From Acetobacteraceae bacterium (GTDB lineage: Bacteria > Pseudomonadota > Alphaproteobacteria > Acetobacterales > Acetobacteraceae), in the NCBI GenBank assembly GCA_030039695.1, contig JASHVB010000779.1, forward strand, positions 1 to 14,488: 14,488 nucleotides of DNA, given 5' to 3'. The number at the start of each line of letters is the position of its first letter. Position 1 is the stretch's first letter. Shown here piece by piece: positions 6,984-13,591 of this stretch. The translations under genes were made by a program, and so were the position numbers. A model generated the notes under the pieces. It worked only from the letters and a program-made list of their open reading frames with translations, was not told where the DNA came from and did not search any database.

Positions 6984-7804
6984 TGGACTTCACCCGGCCA
7001 TGAATGGCGGAGCTTCCGGCCTCACGATCAGAGGTCCCTGCTTCACAGACGTGTGGCCAGACAGACGTGTGGCCAGAGGTCTCCATCGGTTGGGCCTGAA
7101 TTGTTGTCCTCCGGGCGAGGCGGTGCGACAAGCTCGGAACGGGTCGGACGCAAAGCCGACACCCTCCAGCGGCCCCCGGATCCCAGGCGCTGCGTTCCAA
7201 TCCGCGTGCTGCCCGTGACCACCGATTCCGTCAAACCTCACCGGCCATCACTCGTCGCCGTCGCTTCCTTCAAGCGAGCCGCATCGCCCTCCGCGCGATG
7301 GTCTCGTCATGCGCAGCACAATGAAACGAGCTGGTCTTGCAGTCGGCGCCGGGGCTGATGGGACCGGCTGAGGACCGTGATCGCGCGAGCGGACTGCCAT
7401 CCTTGTTCTCGAAGCGCGCGGTGCAGCGCCGGAGTGGAAAAGTCCCCCTCTGCATGCCGCGGTGGGCGCCACGCGAGCCCGCTGAATACGCCGTTTTGCA
7501 GCAAAATCTTCATCGAGGGCAAACCACCCAGGGCGACGGCGGTGGCGCTGGAGTCAACGCGTCCATCGGCGGGCGGTCGGATCTATCGCGTTGCCGCTTG
7601 AACGAAGACAGGCCGCTGTAAGCGCCGGTCCTGACCACACCGGCCAGCCCCATGGCCCTACTATTCCGAGGCGGCCGGGTTTGTTTGGAATTCGTGTCAC
7701 GGATGCCATCCTGGCCGGCGTTTCAATGCAAGCGCACGGAAAGGTCGGACAGATAAACGCAAACGGGCCTATTGCTTCTGCGCACAAGGCAATAAATCCC
7801 AGGG
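6984..7804. other. Long stretch without a recognisable gene
   Basis: No open frame here gives a protein with recognisable family features, on either strand, and none has a good Shine-Dalgarno sequence with a convincing N-terminus. Several overlapping frames of 60-130 codons exist, as expected in GC-rich DNA. The stretch lies between the MFS gene and a histidine-kinase remnant, and I read it as decayed coding sequence or old intergenic DNA. The only structured items seen are the tandem duplication at 7046-7077 and, at its left edge, repeat copy A. Confidence 0.55.
7046..7077. repeat. Perfect 16-bp tandem duplication
   Basis: CAGACGTGTGGCCAGA occurs twice back to back (7046-7061 and 7062-7077) with no mismatch. 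Two units only, so not an array. Perfect identity suggests a recent slippage or duplication event in non-coding DNA. Confidence 0.85.
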
Positions 7805-8150
7805 CTAAGACGATTCCACTTTCATCCCGTCGCGAACGGACAATGCGAATTCAGACACGACTCCTCGTGACGGAACTGCCTCAACCCAAATCCTCCCACC
7901 GCACGCCTCGACAATCGAACGGCAAATGTAAAGCCCCGTCCCCATTTCGGGGTTTGGTTCTGAAGGGTGCCTGGAATCTGCGGCCGGCACTTTGAGCATC
8001 ACTCCTGGCTCCAGTATCCCTGACCGATACCACAACATCGCAGTACTGCTCGGTTCTGGTCTCTATCTCCAACAGCCTCGCCCCAGACATCTCCGTCATT
8101 GAACCGGTCGCGTTGCCGATCAGGTTTCGCTGCTCGTGGCCTATCCGGCG
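7805..8150 (-). pseudogene. Remnant of a sensor histidine kinase (HATPase domain), frameshifted and truncated
   Basis: Two neighbouring minus-strand frames together rebuild the ATP-binding domain of a FixL-like histidine kinase. The first, about 8150 to 7950, gives the N box region (RNLIGNATGSMTEMSG), then VVVSVRDTG with the conserved Asp, then FQAPFRTKP. The second, from about 7945 to the stop at 7805, gives MGTGLYICRSIVEACGGRIW and an ordinary C-terminus. They join if one G is removed from the GGGG run at 7949-7952, so a single-base insertion explains the break. No phospho-acceptor His domain or sensor domain is found upstream, and the segment before the N box is shortened. The gene is therefore dead at both levels. 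The flanking DNA up to 8400 shows no intact part of it. Confidence 0.75.
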
Positions 8151-8363
8151 AAGCTCGCCGTTGCGTCGGTGGTCAACAGTCCGAATGGCGCTTCCTCGCG
8201 GGCGGTCCGCAACGCGGCGTTTCCCGAAGCGCGGCGGCGCCTCCGAGGTGGCCATTTCAGGTCACCGAGCGACTCTGCGGCGAACTGTGGTGAGGCGCGG
8301 GTTGAGATCATCGCGTAATACGCGGCGCAGCAGCCGAACCCGAGAACCGGCGACCCCGCCGCC

Positions 8364-8406
8364 GATCCGCTAGACCCCGCCGTCGACAGAGGCGGTTGCG
8401 CGGATC
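8364..8406. repeat. Nested inverted repeat downstream of chaB
   Basis: Outer arms GATCCGC (8364-8370) and GCGGATC (8400-8406) enclose inner arms CCGCC (8377-8381) and GGCGG (8391-8395). The structure is 54 bp past the chaB stop in the direction of transcription and could slow or end the operon transcript. No T run follows, so it is not a canonical terminator. Confidence 0.4.
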
Positions 8407-8420
8407 AACCGTTCAGACCC

Positions 8421-8455
8421 GAGATGGCTTCGTCGCCGTGCTGGTCGCAATGACA
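8421..8455 (-). repeat. Degenerate copy B of the dispersed alphaproteobacterial repeat
   Basis: On the minus strand this reads TGTCATTGCGACCAGCACGG and then CGACGAAGCCATC, a good match to the CATTGCGAG...CGACGAAGCAATCC-type element. It begins four bases after the chaB stop codon and is inverted relative to copy A at 6950-6983. Such elements are typically found just outside genes. Confidence 0.65.
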
Positions 8456-8459
8456 CACG

Positions 8460-8663
8460 CTATGGCCTGATCGGCACCCACCGATTGCCTTGCTTTCGGT
8501 ATTGCCGCTTCACCGCGCTCCACGCGACGCGGAATGCCCTCTCCTCGTCGGCGCCGTACTCGTCCCAGGCGTGGTTGAACGCCTCGCGGAAAACGTCCTG
8601 CGCGTGCGGTGGCAGATGATTGGACACGGACAGCGGCAGTTCGTCATTGCTGGCATAGGGCAT
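8460..8663 (-). CDS. chaB: ChaB family protein
   Basis: A 67-residue protein with the ChaB fold: PYASNDELPLSVSNHLPPHA, then QDVFREAFNHAWDEYG and RAFRVAWSAVKRQYRK, matching the family's conserved LP..V...LP.HAQ and AFN.AW motifs and its usual length of 60-76. E. coli ChaB is named as a regulator of the ChaA cation antiporter, but the molecular function of the family is not settled. The ATG at 8663 starts exactly at the conserved MPYAS. No clear Shine-Dalgarno is present; instead an inverted repeat lies right before the start. It is 44 bp downstream of the serine hydrolase and may be read from the same transcript, though its role in that operon is not obvious. Confidence 0.85.
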   Translation of the reverse strand: MPYASNDELPLSVSNHLPPHAQDVFREAFNHAWDEYGADEERAFRVAWSAVKRQYRKQGNRWVPIRP

Positions 8664-8690
8664 GGCGCGGCCAGGTTACCCGACCGCGCC
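8664..8690 (-). promoter_or_regulatory. Inverted repeat abutting the chaB start codon
   Basis: GGCGCGG (8664-8670) and CCGCGCC (8684-8690) are perfect complements around 13 bases and end directly at the chaB ATG. In RNA this would place the ribosome site in or beside a stable hairpin, which could restrain chaB translation or mark the end of the upstream operon. No regulator is suggested by the sequence. Confidence 0.35.
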
Positions 8691-8707
8691 AATCCTCGCC
8701 AACACGA

Positions 8708-9820
8708 TCAGTCGATCGCGGCGTGCACGAGATTTGCCACCCGGTCCAGCCGCGCTGAGTGCCACGGGTCTGGATAAACATAATTCGTCAGATAGGTGAA
8801 CGACACGCCACTGCTCGGATCGGCCCAGGAATAAGATGAGCCAACGCCACCGTGGCCGAAGGTTACCGGGGCGCCGATCGTTCCTAAGCCGCGAATGCGA
8901 TCGCTCTCGCCGCGCACATGCGGACCCAGCCCACGATGCATCGGAATGCCATCCATCTGCACATCCGGCATCTCGCCAGTGTGGCTACGCGATACGTAAG
9001 CCAGCAGCCGCGGCGAGAATAGTCGCACGTTGCCGAGCCGACCGCCGTTGCCGAGCATCTGATAGAACGCCGCCATGCCGCGTGCCGTGGCAAAGCCGCC
9101 GCCGCTCGGCAGACCTGCCGCGCGAAATTCGGGCGAATTATCGCGCGGTTCCGGCGCATGGGTATCGGCACACCGGTTCTGCTGCTGCTTCGGCACCCCA
9201 ACGAAAATATCGTCACCCAGACCAAGCGGCTCGATCACGCGCTGACGGATCACATCACGATAATCCTGACCAGTGACCGCCTCGATGACCATCGCCTGCA
9301 CCAGGTGCGCCGCCTGACCGTGGTATTGCAGCTTCGTCCCGGGCGTCCAGTCGAGCGAAAAATCGCAGACTTCAGCGCGCATTCGCGCGTGGTCGGTCCA
9401 GGTGGCCGTCGTGACATTGTTGTTGGGAAAACCGCCCCGATGCGTCATCACCTGTTCCAGCGTGATGTCGCCTTTGCCGCGGACAGCAAACTCGGGCAAG
9501 TGGTCGGACACCTTGTCCATGAAGGACAGTTTGCCCTCCTCCACCAAGGTCCACACGGCGGAGCTGGTCAGCACCTTGGTCTGGCTGAACAACAGAAACA
9601 GCGTGTCATTTGCGGCCGGTTGTTTGGCGGGCTCGGTCTTTGCGTCGCCGTAAGTGCGGAACAACGCAAGCCTGCCATTTCGCGCCAGCGCGATCTGCGC
9701 GCCAGGATAACGGCCTTCCTCGATGTGCTGACGGATGAGTGCATCGAGGTGCGCCAGCGGCTTGGGCGCGAAGCCGAGACTGGCGGGATCGGCGGACGGC
9801 AGCGGATATTCGCTGGGCAT
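8708..9820 (-). CDS. Serine hydrolase, class C beta-lactamase/EstB family
   Basis: A 370-residue enzyme of the beta-lactamase-related (PF00144) fold, whose bacterial members are mostly esterases or peptidases rather than resistance enzymes. The SxxK box is S79-Q-T-K82, giving the nucleophile and general base. The second box is Y166-H-G in KLQYHGQAAH, where YxN is more usual. The third is H323-G-G in FGHGGVGSS, in place of KTG. No signal peptide is seen, so it is likely cytoplasmic, unlike true AmpC. The start has AGGAGAGA close upstream of the ATG at 9820. It lies 30 bp after the VOC gene and forms an operon with it and the HpaB-type gene, so a role in hydrolysing an aromatic ester or lactone intermediate is plausible. 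The substrate is not known. Confidence 0.87.
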   Translation of the reverse strand: MPSEYPLPSADPASLGFAPKPLAHLDALIRQHIEEGRYPGAQIALARNGRLALFRTYGDAKTEPAKQPAANDTLFLLFSQTKVLTSSAVWTLVEEGKLSFMDKVSDHLPEFAVRGKGDITLEQVMTHRGGFPNNNVTTATWTDHARMRAEVCDFSLDWTPGTKLQYHGQAAHLVQAMVIEAVTGQDYRDVIRQRVIEPLGLGDDIFVGVPKQQQNRCADTHAPEPRDNSPEFRAAGLPSGGGFATARGMAAFYQMLGNGGRLGNVRLFSPRLLAYVSRSHTGEMPDVQMDGIPMHRGLGPHVRGESDRIRGLGTIGAPVTFGHGGVGSSYSWADPSSGVSFTYLTNYVYPDPWHSARLDRVANLVHAAID

Positions 9821-9850
9821 AGCACTCTCTCCTGACGAGGCGCCGCGGCG

Positions 9851-10372
9851 TTACGCCGGGACGGCCGCGGCCTGCGCCGGTTTGCTGTTCTGGGCCTTCA
9901 TCTCCTCGTCCCACGGACCGGGGAACTTGCCGAGCCCGACGACTTCGGCGGCAAATACTTCCTCCTGCCGCGGCCACTGCTCGCGCGGAAGTTCGTAGGA
10001 CACCTCGAGCCCGTTGCCGTCTGGATCACGGAAATAGATGCCGAGGGACAGGCCGTGGTCGACAATACGATCGATCTTCACGCCCTTTTCCTTCAATCGC
10101 CAATAAGACTCCTTCAGATCCTCCAGGCTCGCCATCATGAAAGCGGCGTGGTTGAGCCCGACCTGGCCCTTCTGCTGCAACGGGGCATTGTCGCCCACCT
10201 GCATCAGCGCCACTTCGTGCGACTTCTCCTTGTCGGCGGACATGAACGCCGCCCAGCCCGAGCGGTAATGGTAACAATGCAGTCCGAGCACCTCTTCGTA
10301 GAACACCTTCGAGCGCTCAGCATTGCGCACATAGAGGTTGACGTGCCCGAGGTAGCTTGGCCGGAAACTCAT
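9851..10372 (-). CDS. VOC family protein, probable extradiol ring-cleavage dioxygenase
   Basis: A 173-residue protein of the vicinal oxygen chelate fold with two babb modules: about 5-62, opening with LGHVNLYVRNAERSKVFYEE, and about 70-128. The metal triad of extradiol dioxygenases is complete: H10 in LGHVNL, H75 in GLNHAAF and E123 in GNGLEVSYEL; DPDGNGLEV is the standard C-terminal motif. This points to Fe(II)-dependent cleavage of a catechol, though glyoxalase-like enzymes share the layout. The last 25 residues (rich in Ala, Gln, Lys) are probably disordered. The frame is open to 10393, but AGGAGGGA six bases before ATG 10372 sets the start. It lies 20 bp after the hydroxylase gene and 30 bp before the serine hydrolase, so the three are cotranscribed. 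Confidence 0.87.
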   Translation of the reverse strand: MSFRPSYLGHVNLYVRNAERSKVFYEEVLGLHCYHYRSGWAAFMSADKEKSHEVALMQVGDNAPLQQKGQVGLNHAAFMMASLEDLKESYWRLKEKGVKIDRIVDHGLSLGIYFRDPDGNGLEVSYELPREQWPRQEEVFAAEVVGLGKFPGPWDEEMKAQNSKPAQAAAVPA

Positions 10373-10392
10373 CGTTGGTCCCTCCTGTTGCA

Positions 10393-11853
10393 CTAAACCA
10401 GTTCGTCGTCGCGCCGCAGGAACGCGAGCACGCGTTCCTTCACCTCATCCTTGGGAAACATCGTGTTCAGTATGCGCGCCCGCGTCAACGGGTCACTGGC
10501 GAAGAACCGTTCGTACAGCACCTGCCGGCTGCCGAATGACGTGCCGGCCACGTCCCATGCAAGGCGGAACAGGCGGATGCGGTCGCGCGCGGACGATCCA
10601 TCCGTGGCGAGATATTGCTCGATGTGCCCGGCGAGCGGTCCGGCCAAATCCTTCTCACTCGGCGTGATCATGAAACTTGAAGAGCCGAGCAGGTGCAGGA
10701 TTTCGATCATGCGCGGATAGGCGTTCATGAAAAGATTGCGGGTGCTTTCAATGGGCAGGATGTCGGGGCACATGACGCCCCATTCGTCGAGTCTCGCATC
10801 CGCCTCGCCGGCACGCATGCAGGCCCTCATCATGATGGTCGTAAGCATCAGTTCGCCCAGGCGGTCCTCGACATGCGGCAGGAGACTGTTTCCGAGCGTC
10901 TCGGTTATCAGCAGCGCAATGCCAAGCACGAACTCGCATTTCGCCAGGTTCTTTGCCGCTCCCTGATGCGCTGAGTGAGCCGAGAAATGCGTGGCGCGGG
11001 CGGTGTTGTTCAGACGCTCCACGTCGCCTAGCAGGAACACCCGCTGCCACGGCACCTTGACGTCGTCGAAGAACACGACGCAGTCCATCTCGTCGAACCG
11101 CGAGCCGAGCGGGCTGTCGAACCGCGAGCGCTGCGGATCGAAGCTGTCGCGGCAGAGGAATCGCACGCCGGGCGTTCCGCACGGGATAGCGAAGCTCATG
11201 ACGAACGGGCTATGGCCGTCGCGGTGCTGGGCGGCGCGCGGCGAATAGACGGCGATTTCGTCGGAGAATGGGCCCAGTGTCGCCAGTACGCGGGCTCCGC
11301 GCACGACGATGCCGGAGTCGGTCTCTTTAATGACCTGAAGCGCGGTGCCTTCCTCAAGGTTGAAGACGCCGGTGACGGTACGGCTGCGCTGCAGGTTGAT
11401 CAACGAGTGGGTGAGCGTCAGGTCGTTGTCGCGGATGTGGCGGTAATAGCGGACCATATTGTCGCCGAACTCCGGTCGGCCGGCAGCAAAGTAACCGGCG
11501 GCGCCCGCCCAGGCGGCGTAGGTGACGTTCATGAAATCGGGCGAGCGGCCCATCATGCCGCACGTCGAGCGTGCCCAGTGCAGCATCATGACGCGGCGGC
11601 GTTCCAGGTCCTCGCGCGTGCGCGGAATGATGAAGGACAGTCCGACCGGTTCGTCCCCTTCGGGTGGGATATAGACCATCTCGTCGCGCGTCTTAGGGTC
11701 GAATTGCATGTCGTAGAGGGCGGCGATCGCCGCAGCGCCGTGACGCAGCGCGGGATGTGCCGTCACGTCGTGCACACGCTCGCCATTAAGCCAGACCTCG
11801 CGTTCCTGGGCGCGGAGCCCGTCGAGATACGCACGTCCATTTCGTGCCGGCAT
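10393..11853 (-). CDS. 4-hydroxyphenylacetate 3-hydroxylase (HpaB) family, flavin-dependent aromatic monooxygenase
   Basis: A 486-residue oxygenase component of the HpaB/PvcC type, which uses FADH2 from a separate reductase to hydroxylate a phenol ortho to its OH, giving a catechol. The N-terminal domain opens with RAYLDGLRAQEREVWLNGER, typical of the family. Substrate-site residues can be placed: R103 and F107 in GRSPDFMN, and H149 in NDLTLTHSLINLQ. As I recall, F107 is Tyr in the characterised E. coli and Thermus enzymes. The middle FAD-binding region and C-terminal helical domain are full length. The frame is open to 11991, but GGGAGGGA just upstream of ATG 11853 and the family N-terminus fix the start. 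It heads an operon with the VOC dioxygenase and serine hydrolase. No flavin reductase (HpaC) is in the window. The exact substrate is not predictable. Confidence 0.88.
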   Translation of the reverse strand: MPARNGRAYLDGLRAQEREVWLNGERVHDVTAHPALRHGAAAIAALYDMQFDPKTRDEMVYIPPEGDEPVGLSFIIPRTREDLERRRVMMLHWARSTCGMMGRSPDFMNVTYAAWAGAAGYFAAGRPEFGDNMVRYYRHIRDNDLTLTHSLINLQRSRTVTGVFNLEEGTALQVIKETDSGIVVRGARVLATLGPFSDEIAVYSPRAAQHRDGHSPFVMSFAIPCGTPGVRFLCRDSFDPQRSRFDSPLGSRFDEMDCVVFFDDVKVPWQRVFLLGDVERLNNTARATHFSAHSAHQGAAKNLAKCEFVLGIALLITETLGNSLLPHVEDRLGELMLTTIMMRACMRAGEADARLDEWGVMCPDILPIESTRNLFMNAYPRMIEILHLLGSSSFMITPSEKDLAGPLAGHIEQYLATDGSSARDRIRLFRLAWDVAGTSFGSRQVLYERFFASDPLTRARILNTMFPKDEVKERVLAFLRRDDELV

Positions 11854-11875
11854 ATGTCCCTCCCGATCGCGACGT

Positions 11876-11898
11876 GCTGCTGACCGTATGACAGCAGC
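11876..11898. promoter_or_regulatory. 7-bp inverted repeat between divergent genes, candidate operator
   Basis: GCTGCTG (11876-11882) and CAGCAGC (11892-11898) form a perfect dyad with a 9-base spacer, 22 bp upstream of the hydroxylase start and inside the 130-bp divergent gap. A smaller dyad, TGCGG-AAC-CCGCA, lies at 11923-11935. Either could bind a regulator of the aromatic operon, but no regulator gene is adjacent. No clear promoter was recognised in this gap. Confidence 0.3.
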
Positions 11899-11983
11899 GA
11901 TGGCGGCGCCAGCGGGCATGCTTGCGGAACCCGCAGACGTCAGTGCAGGCTGCGAGGGCCCGGCGATCGAAGGAACGCGACGA

Positions 11984-12334
11984 ATGGACATCTATCATGT
12001 CTGGTGCGACCCAAAATCGGGCATCGGCGATCTGGGATTTGCAGAGAAGATCGCGGCGTACATGGAGCATCTAAAATCGAGCGGGCTGATCGAGGGATGG
12101 CGGCTGATGCGACGGAAGCTTGGGCTCGCACCCGCGGGACTGGGAGAATTTCATCTGATGATCGAGGTCCGCGACATGGCACAGCTCGAAGCGGCGTTCC
12201 AACATGTGGCCAGCCGACGCGAGCCGGTTGAGTCGGTGCATTTCGCCGTCAATTCGCTGGTGGACAAAGCGATCTTCGGGCTGTACCGGGACTTTCCCGA
12301 TCCGGTCCGACATCAGGGGCAAGAGCGGTTCTGA
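11984..12334 (+). CDS. Conserved small protein, probably DUF6614 family
   Basis: A 116-residue protein that starts MDIYHVWCDPKSGIGDLGFA and contains GWRLMRRKLGLAP, GEFHLMIEVRDMAQLEAAF and YRDFPDPVR. I recognise this as a conserved alphaproteobacterial family, probably DUF6614, with an alternating beta and helix pattern like small ferredoxin-like alpha+beta barrel proteins. No function is established. The frame is open from 11888, but GAAGGA nine bases before ATG 11984 and the conserved MD-YH-WC start set the N-terminus. It is divergent from the HpaB-type gene, so shared regulation is possible but not shown. Confidence 0.75.
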   Translation: MDIYHVWCDPKSGIGDLGFAEKIAAYMEHLKSSGLIEGWRLMRRKLGLAPAGLGEFHLMIEVRDMAQLEAAFQHVASRREPVESVHFAVNSLVDKAIFGLYRDFPDPVRHQGQERF

Positions 12335-12443
12335 ACGTTCCTGACCAGTCCGGTTCGCTACGAGCGATCCTCTTGTTCCGATTGGGGGTGGTTTCCTGGC
12401 CGAACGGCCCCCACCGGCGAATTGCGCCGTTTCGGTGATAGCC

Positions 12444-12479
12444 GACCTGCCGGCCGACGGGAGTCCCGGCGGGCTGGTC
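12444..12479. repeat. Inverted repeat upstream of the catalase-family gene
   Basis: GACC-t-GCCGG (12444-12453) can pair with CCGGC and, after a bulge, GGTC (12466-12479). It lies 57 bp before the peroxidase start. It may be part of a leader or an end structure for the upstream gene. A second weak stem, TGGGGG/CCCCCA, is at 12383-12413. Neither has a T run. Confidence 0.25.
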
Positions 12480-12535
12480 ATGGGGAACGGGACTGGTAAG
12501 GTCGGTCGAACATCCGTCGAGCAGCTGAGGTTCGA

Positions 12536-13591
12536 ATGGCTCAAGCGCACCCTGCGCGCTCCGTGTTTTGGTCCCTGGTGCTGATCGCCGTTGTGATCGG
12601 CGGCGGTGCCGCTGCCTTCGCTTATACGGCGGGGTGGTTCTCGCCTCAGCGCCTCACCCCGAACAAGCTGGTGGATGCGTTCACGCCGCCGAACAGCAAG
12701 CCGCCGCTTGGCCATCGCCGGAACCACGCTAAGGGCATCTGCTTCACCGGCGTGTTCAAAGCGAATGGGGCCGGCTCGGCGCTGTCATATGCTCAGGTTT
12801 TCGCCCCCGGTCAGTATCCTGCCCTCGGACGCTTCAACCTCGCCACCGCAGATCCGGACGCACGCGATGCAACGGTCCGAGTGCGGGGCATGGGACTGCA
12901 GATCTCGACGCCAGACGGGCAGGAATGGCGCACCGCCATGATCACCCCGCCATTCTTTGCTGTGTCGACGCCGCAGGCCTTTTATGAGTTGTTGCTCGCC
13001 TCGGCGAGCAAGGACCCGAACGCAATGAAGACATTCGCGGCCGCGCACCCTGAGATCGCAGCATTCGGCGCGTGGGCCAAGGCCGCGCCCTGGACCGGCA
13101 GCTTTGCGGAAGAGCGATACAACAGCCTCGACAGCTTTGTGTTCACCGACAGGTCCGGGGCGGATCATACAGTGCGGTGGTCGCTCTTGCCCGCGGCGCA
13201 GCCGGTACCGGTCTCGCCCGACGATTTGGCGAAGCGTGGCCCTGATTTTCTTGAACAAGAGATCACCGAGCGGGTTCGTGGCGCGCCGCAGCGGTGGACA
13301 ATGCTGGTGACCGTAGCCAACCCCGACGATCCCACCGCGGACCCAAGCAAGGTTTGGCCCGAGGGGCGCCGCACCGTCGAGGTTGGCACGCTGGTGGTGC
13401 AGCAGATCGAACCCGAGCGGGACGGCCCTTGCCGCGACATCAACTTCGATCCCACTGTTCTGCCTTCTGGCATTAGGGTGTCCGACGACCCGTTCCCCGC
13501 CGCGCGCTCGGCGGCCTATGCGAAGTCGTACGACCGCCGCACAGCGGAGGCTAAGTACTATCCGCGAACTGTACCGGACGCTAAGCCATGA
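12536..13591 (+). CDS. SrpA-like catalase-related peroxidase, membrane-anchored
   Basis: A 351-residue haem protein of the short catalase-related family (SrpA type), which lacks the large extra domains of true catalases and probably reduces organic peroxides or hydrogen peroxide. Residues about 10-31 (FWSLVLIAVVIGGGAAAFAY) form an uncleaved signal anchor, so the catalytic domain should be periplasmic. The distal haem site is H64 in HRRNHAKGICFTG and the proximal ligand is Y328 in the R324-xxx-Y328 motif (AARSAAYAKSYDRR), as in catalases. The start has GAGG seven bases upstream of the ATG. The stop codon overlaps the ATG of the cytochrome b561 gene (ATGA), so the two are translated together, and the cytochrome is a likely electron donor. 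Whether it has catalase or peroxidase activity cannot be told. Confidence 0.87.
   Translation: MAQAHPARSVFWSLVLIAVVIGGGAAAFAYTAGWFSPQRLTPNKLVDAFTPPNSKPPLGHRRNHAKGICFTGVFKANGAGSALSYAQVFAPGQYPALGRFNLATADPDARDATVRVRGMGLQISTPDGQEWRTAMITPPFFAVSTPQAFYELLLASASKDPNAMKTFAAAHPEIAAFGAWAKAAPWTGSFAEERYNSLDSFVFTDRSGADHTVRWSLLPAAQPVPVSPDDLAKRGPDFLEQEITERVRGAPQRWTMLVTVANPDDPTADPSKVWPEGRRTVEVGTLVVQQIEPERDGPCRDINFDPTVLPSGIRVSDDPFPAARSAAYAKSYDRRTAEAKYYPRTVPDAKP

Larger units (their letters stand above)
8151..8459. other. Non-coding stretch between kinase remnant and chaB
   Basis: No intact gene was recognised. The left half may be eroded upstream sequence of the kinase remnant, as the frames here give no further kinase motif. 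The right half holds a nested inverted repeat (8364-8406) and repeat copy B (8421-8455). Confidence 0.5.

Noticed and set aside
7046..7077. CRISPR-like direct repeats
   Set aside because: Only two units with no spacer between them and no cas gene; it is a simple tandem duplication.
6114..7358. Plus-strand open frame of 414 codons
   Set aside because: It is antisense to the MFS transporter, very rich in Arg, Gln and His, and shows no family feature; a typical GC-rich shadow.
7307..7522. Minus-strand frame resembling a small protein
   Set aside because: Parts look protein-like, but I could tie it to no family and it has no convincing ribosome site; kept only within the gene-poor description.
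7591..7995. Plus-strand open frame of 134 codons in the gene-poor block
   Set aside because: It runs antisense over the histidine-kinase remnant, has no Shine-Dalgarno or domain, and its composition is not protein-like.
9158..9835. Plus-strand open frame of 225 codons
   Set aside because: It lies opposite the serine hydrolase, which has its catalytic motifs and a good ribosome site; no support for the antisense frame.
12383..12413. Possible terminator TGGGGG...CCCCCA after the DUF6614-type gene
   Set aside because: The stem is six pairs with a 19-base loop and no T run, too weak to call as a terminator on its own.
12484..12510. EcfG-type promoter upstream of the peroxidase gene (GGAAC present)
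   Set aside because: The -10 at 16-17 bases does not read CGTT, so the second half of the consensus is missing.
12071..12727. Minus-strand open frame of 218 codons
   Set aside because: It spans the DUF6614-type gene, the intergenic gap and the start of the peroxidase gene in antisense, with no recognisable protein.
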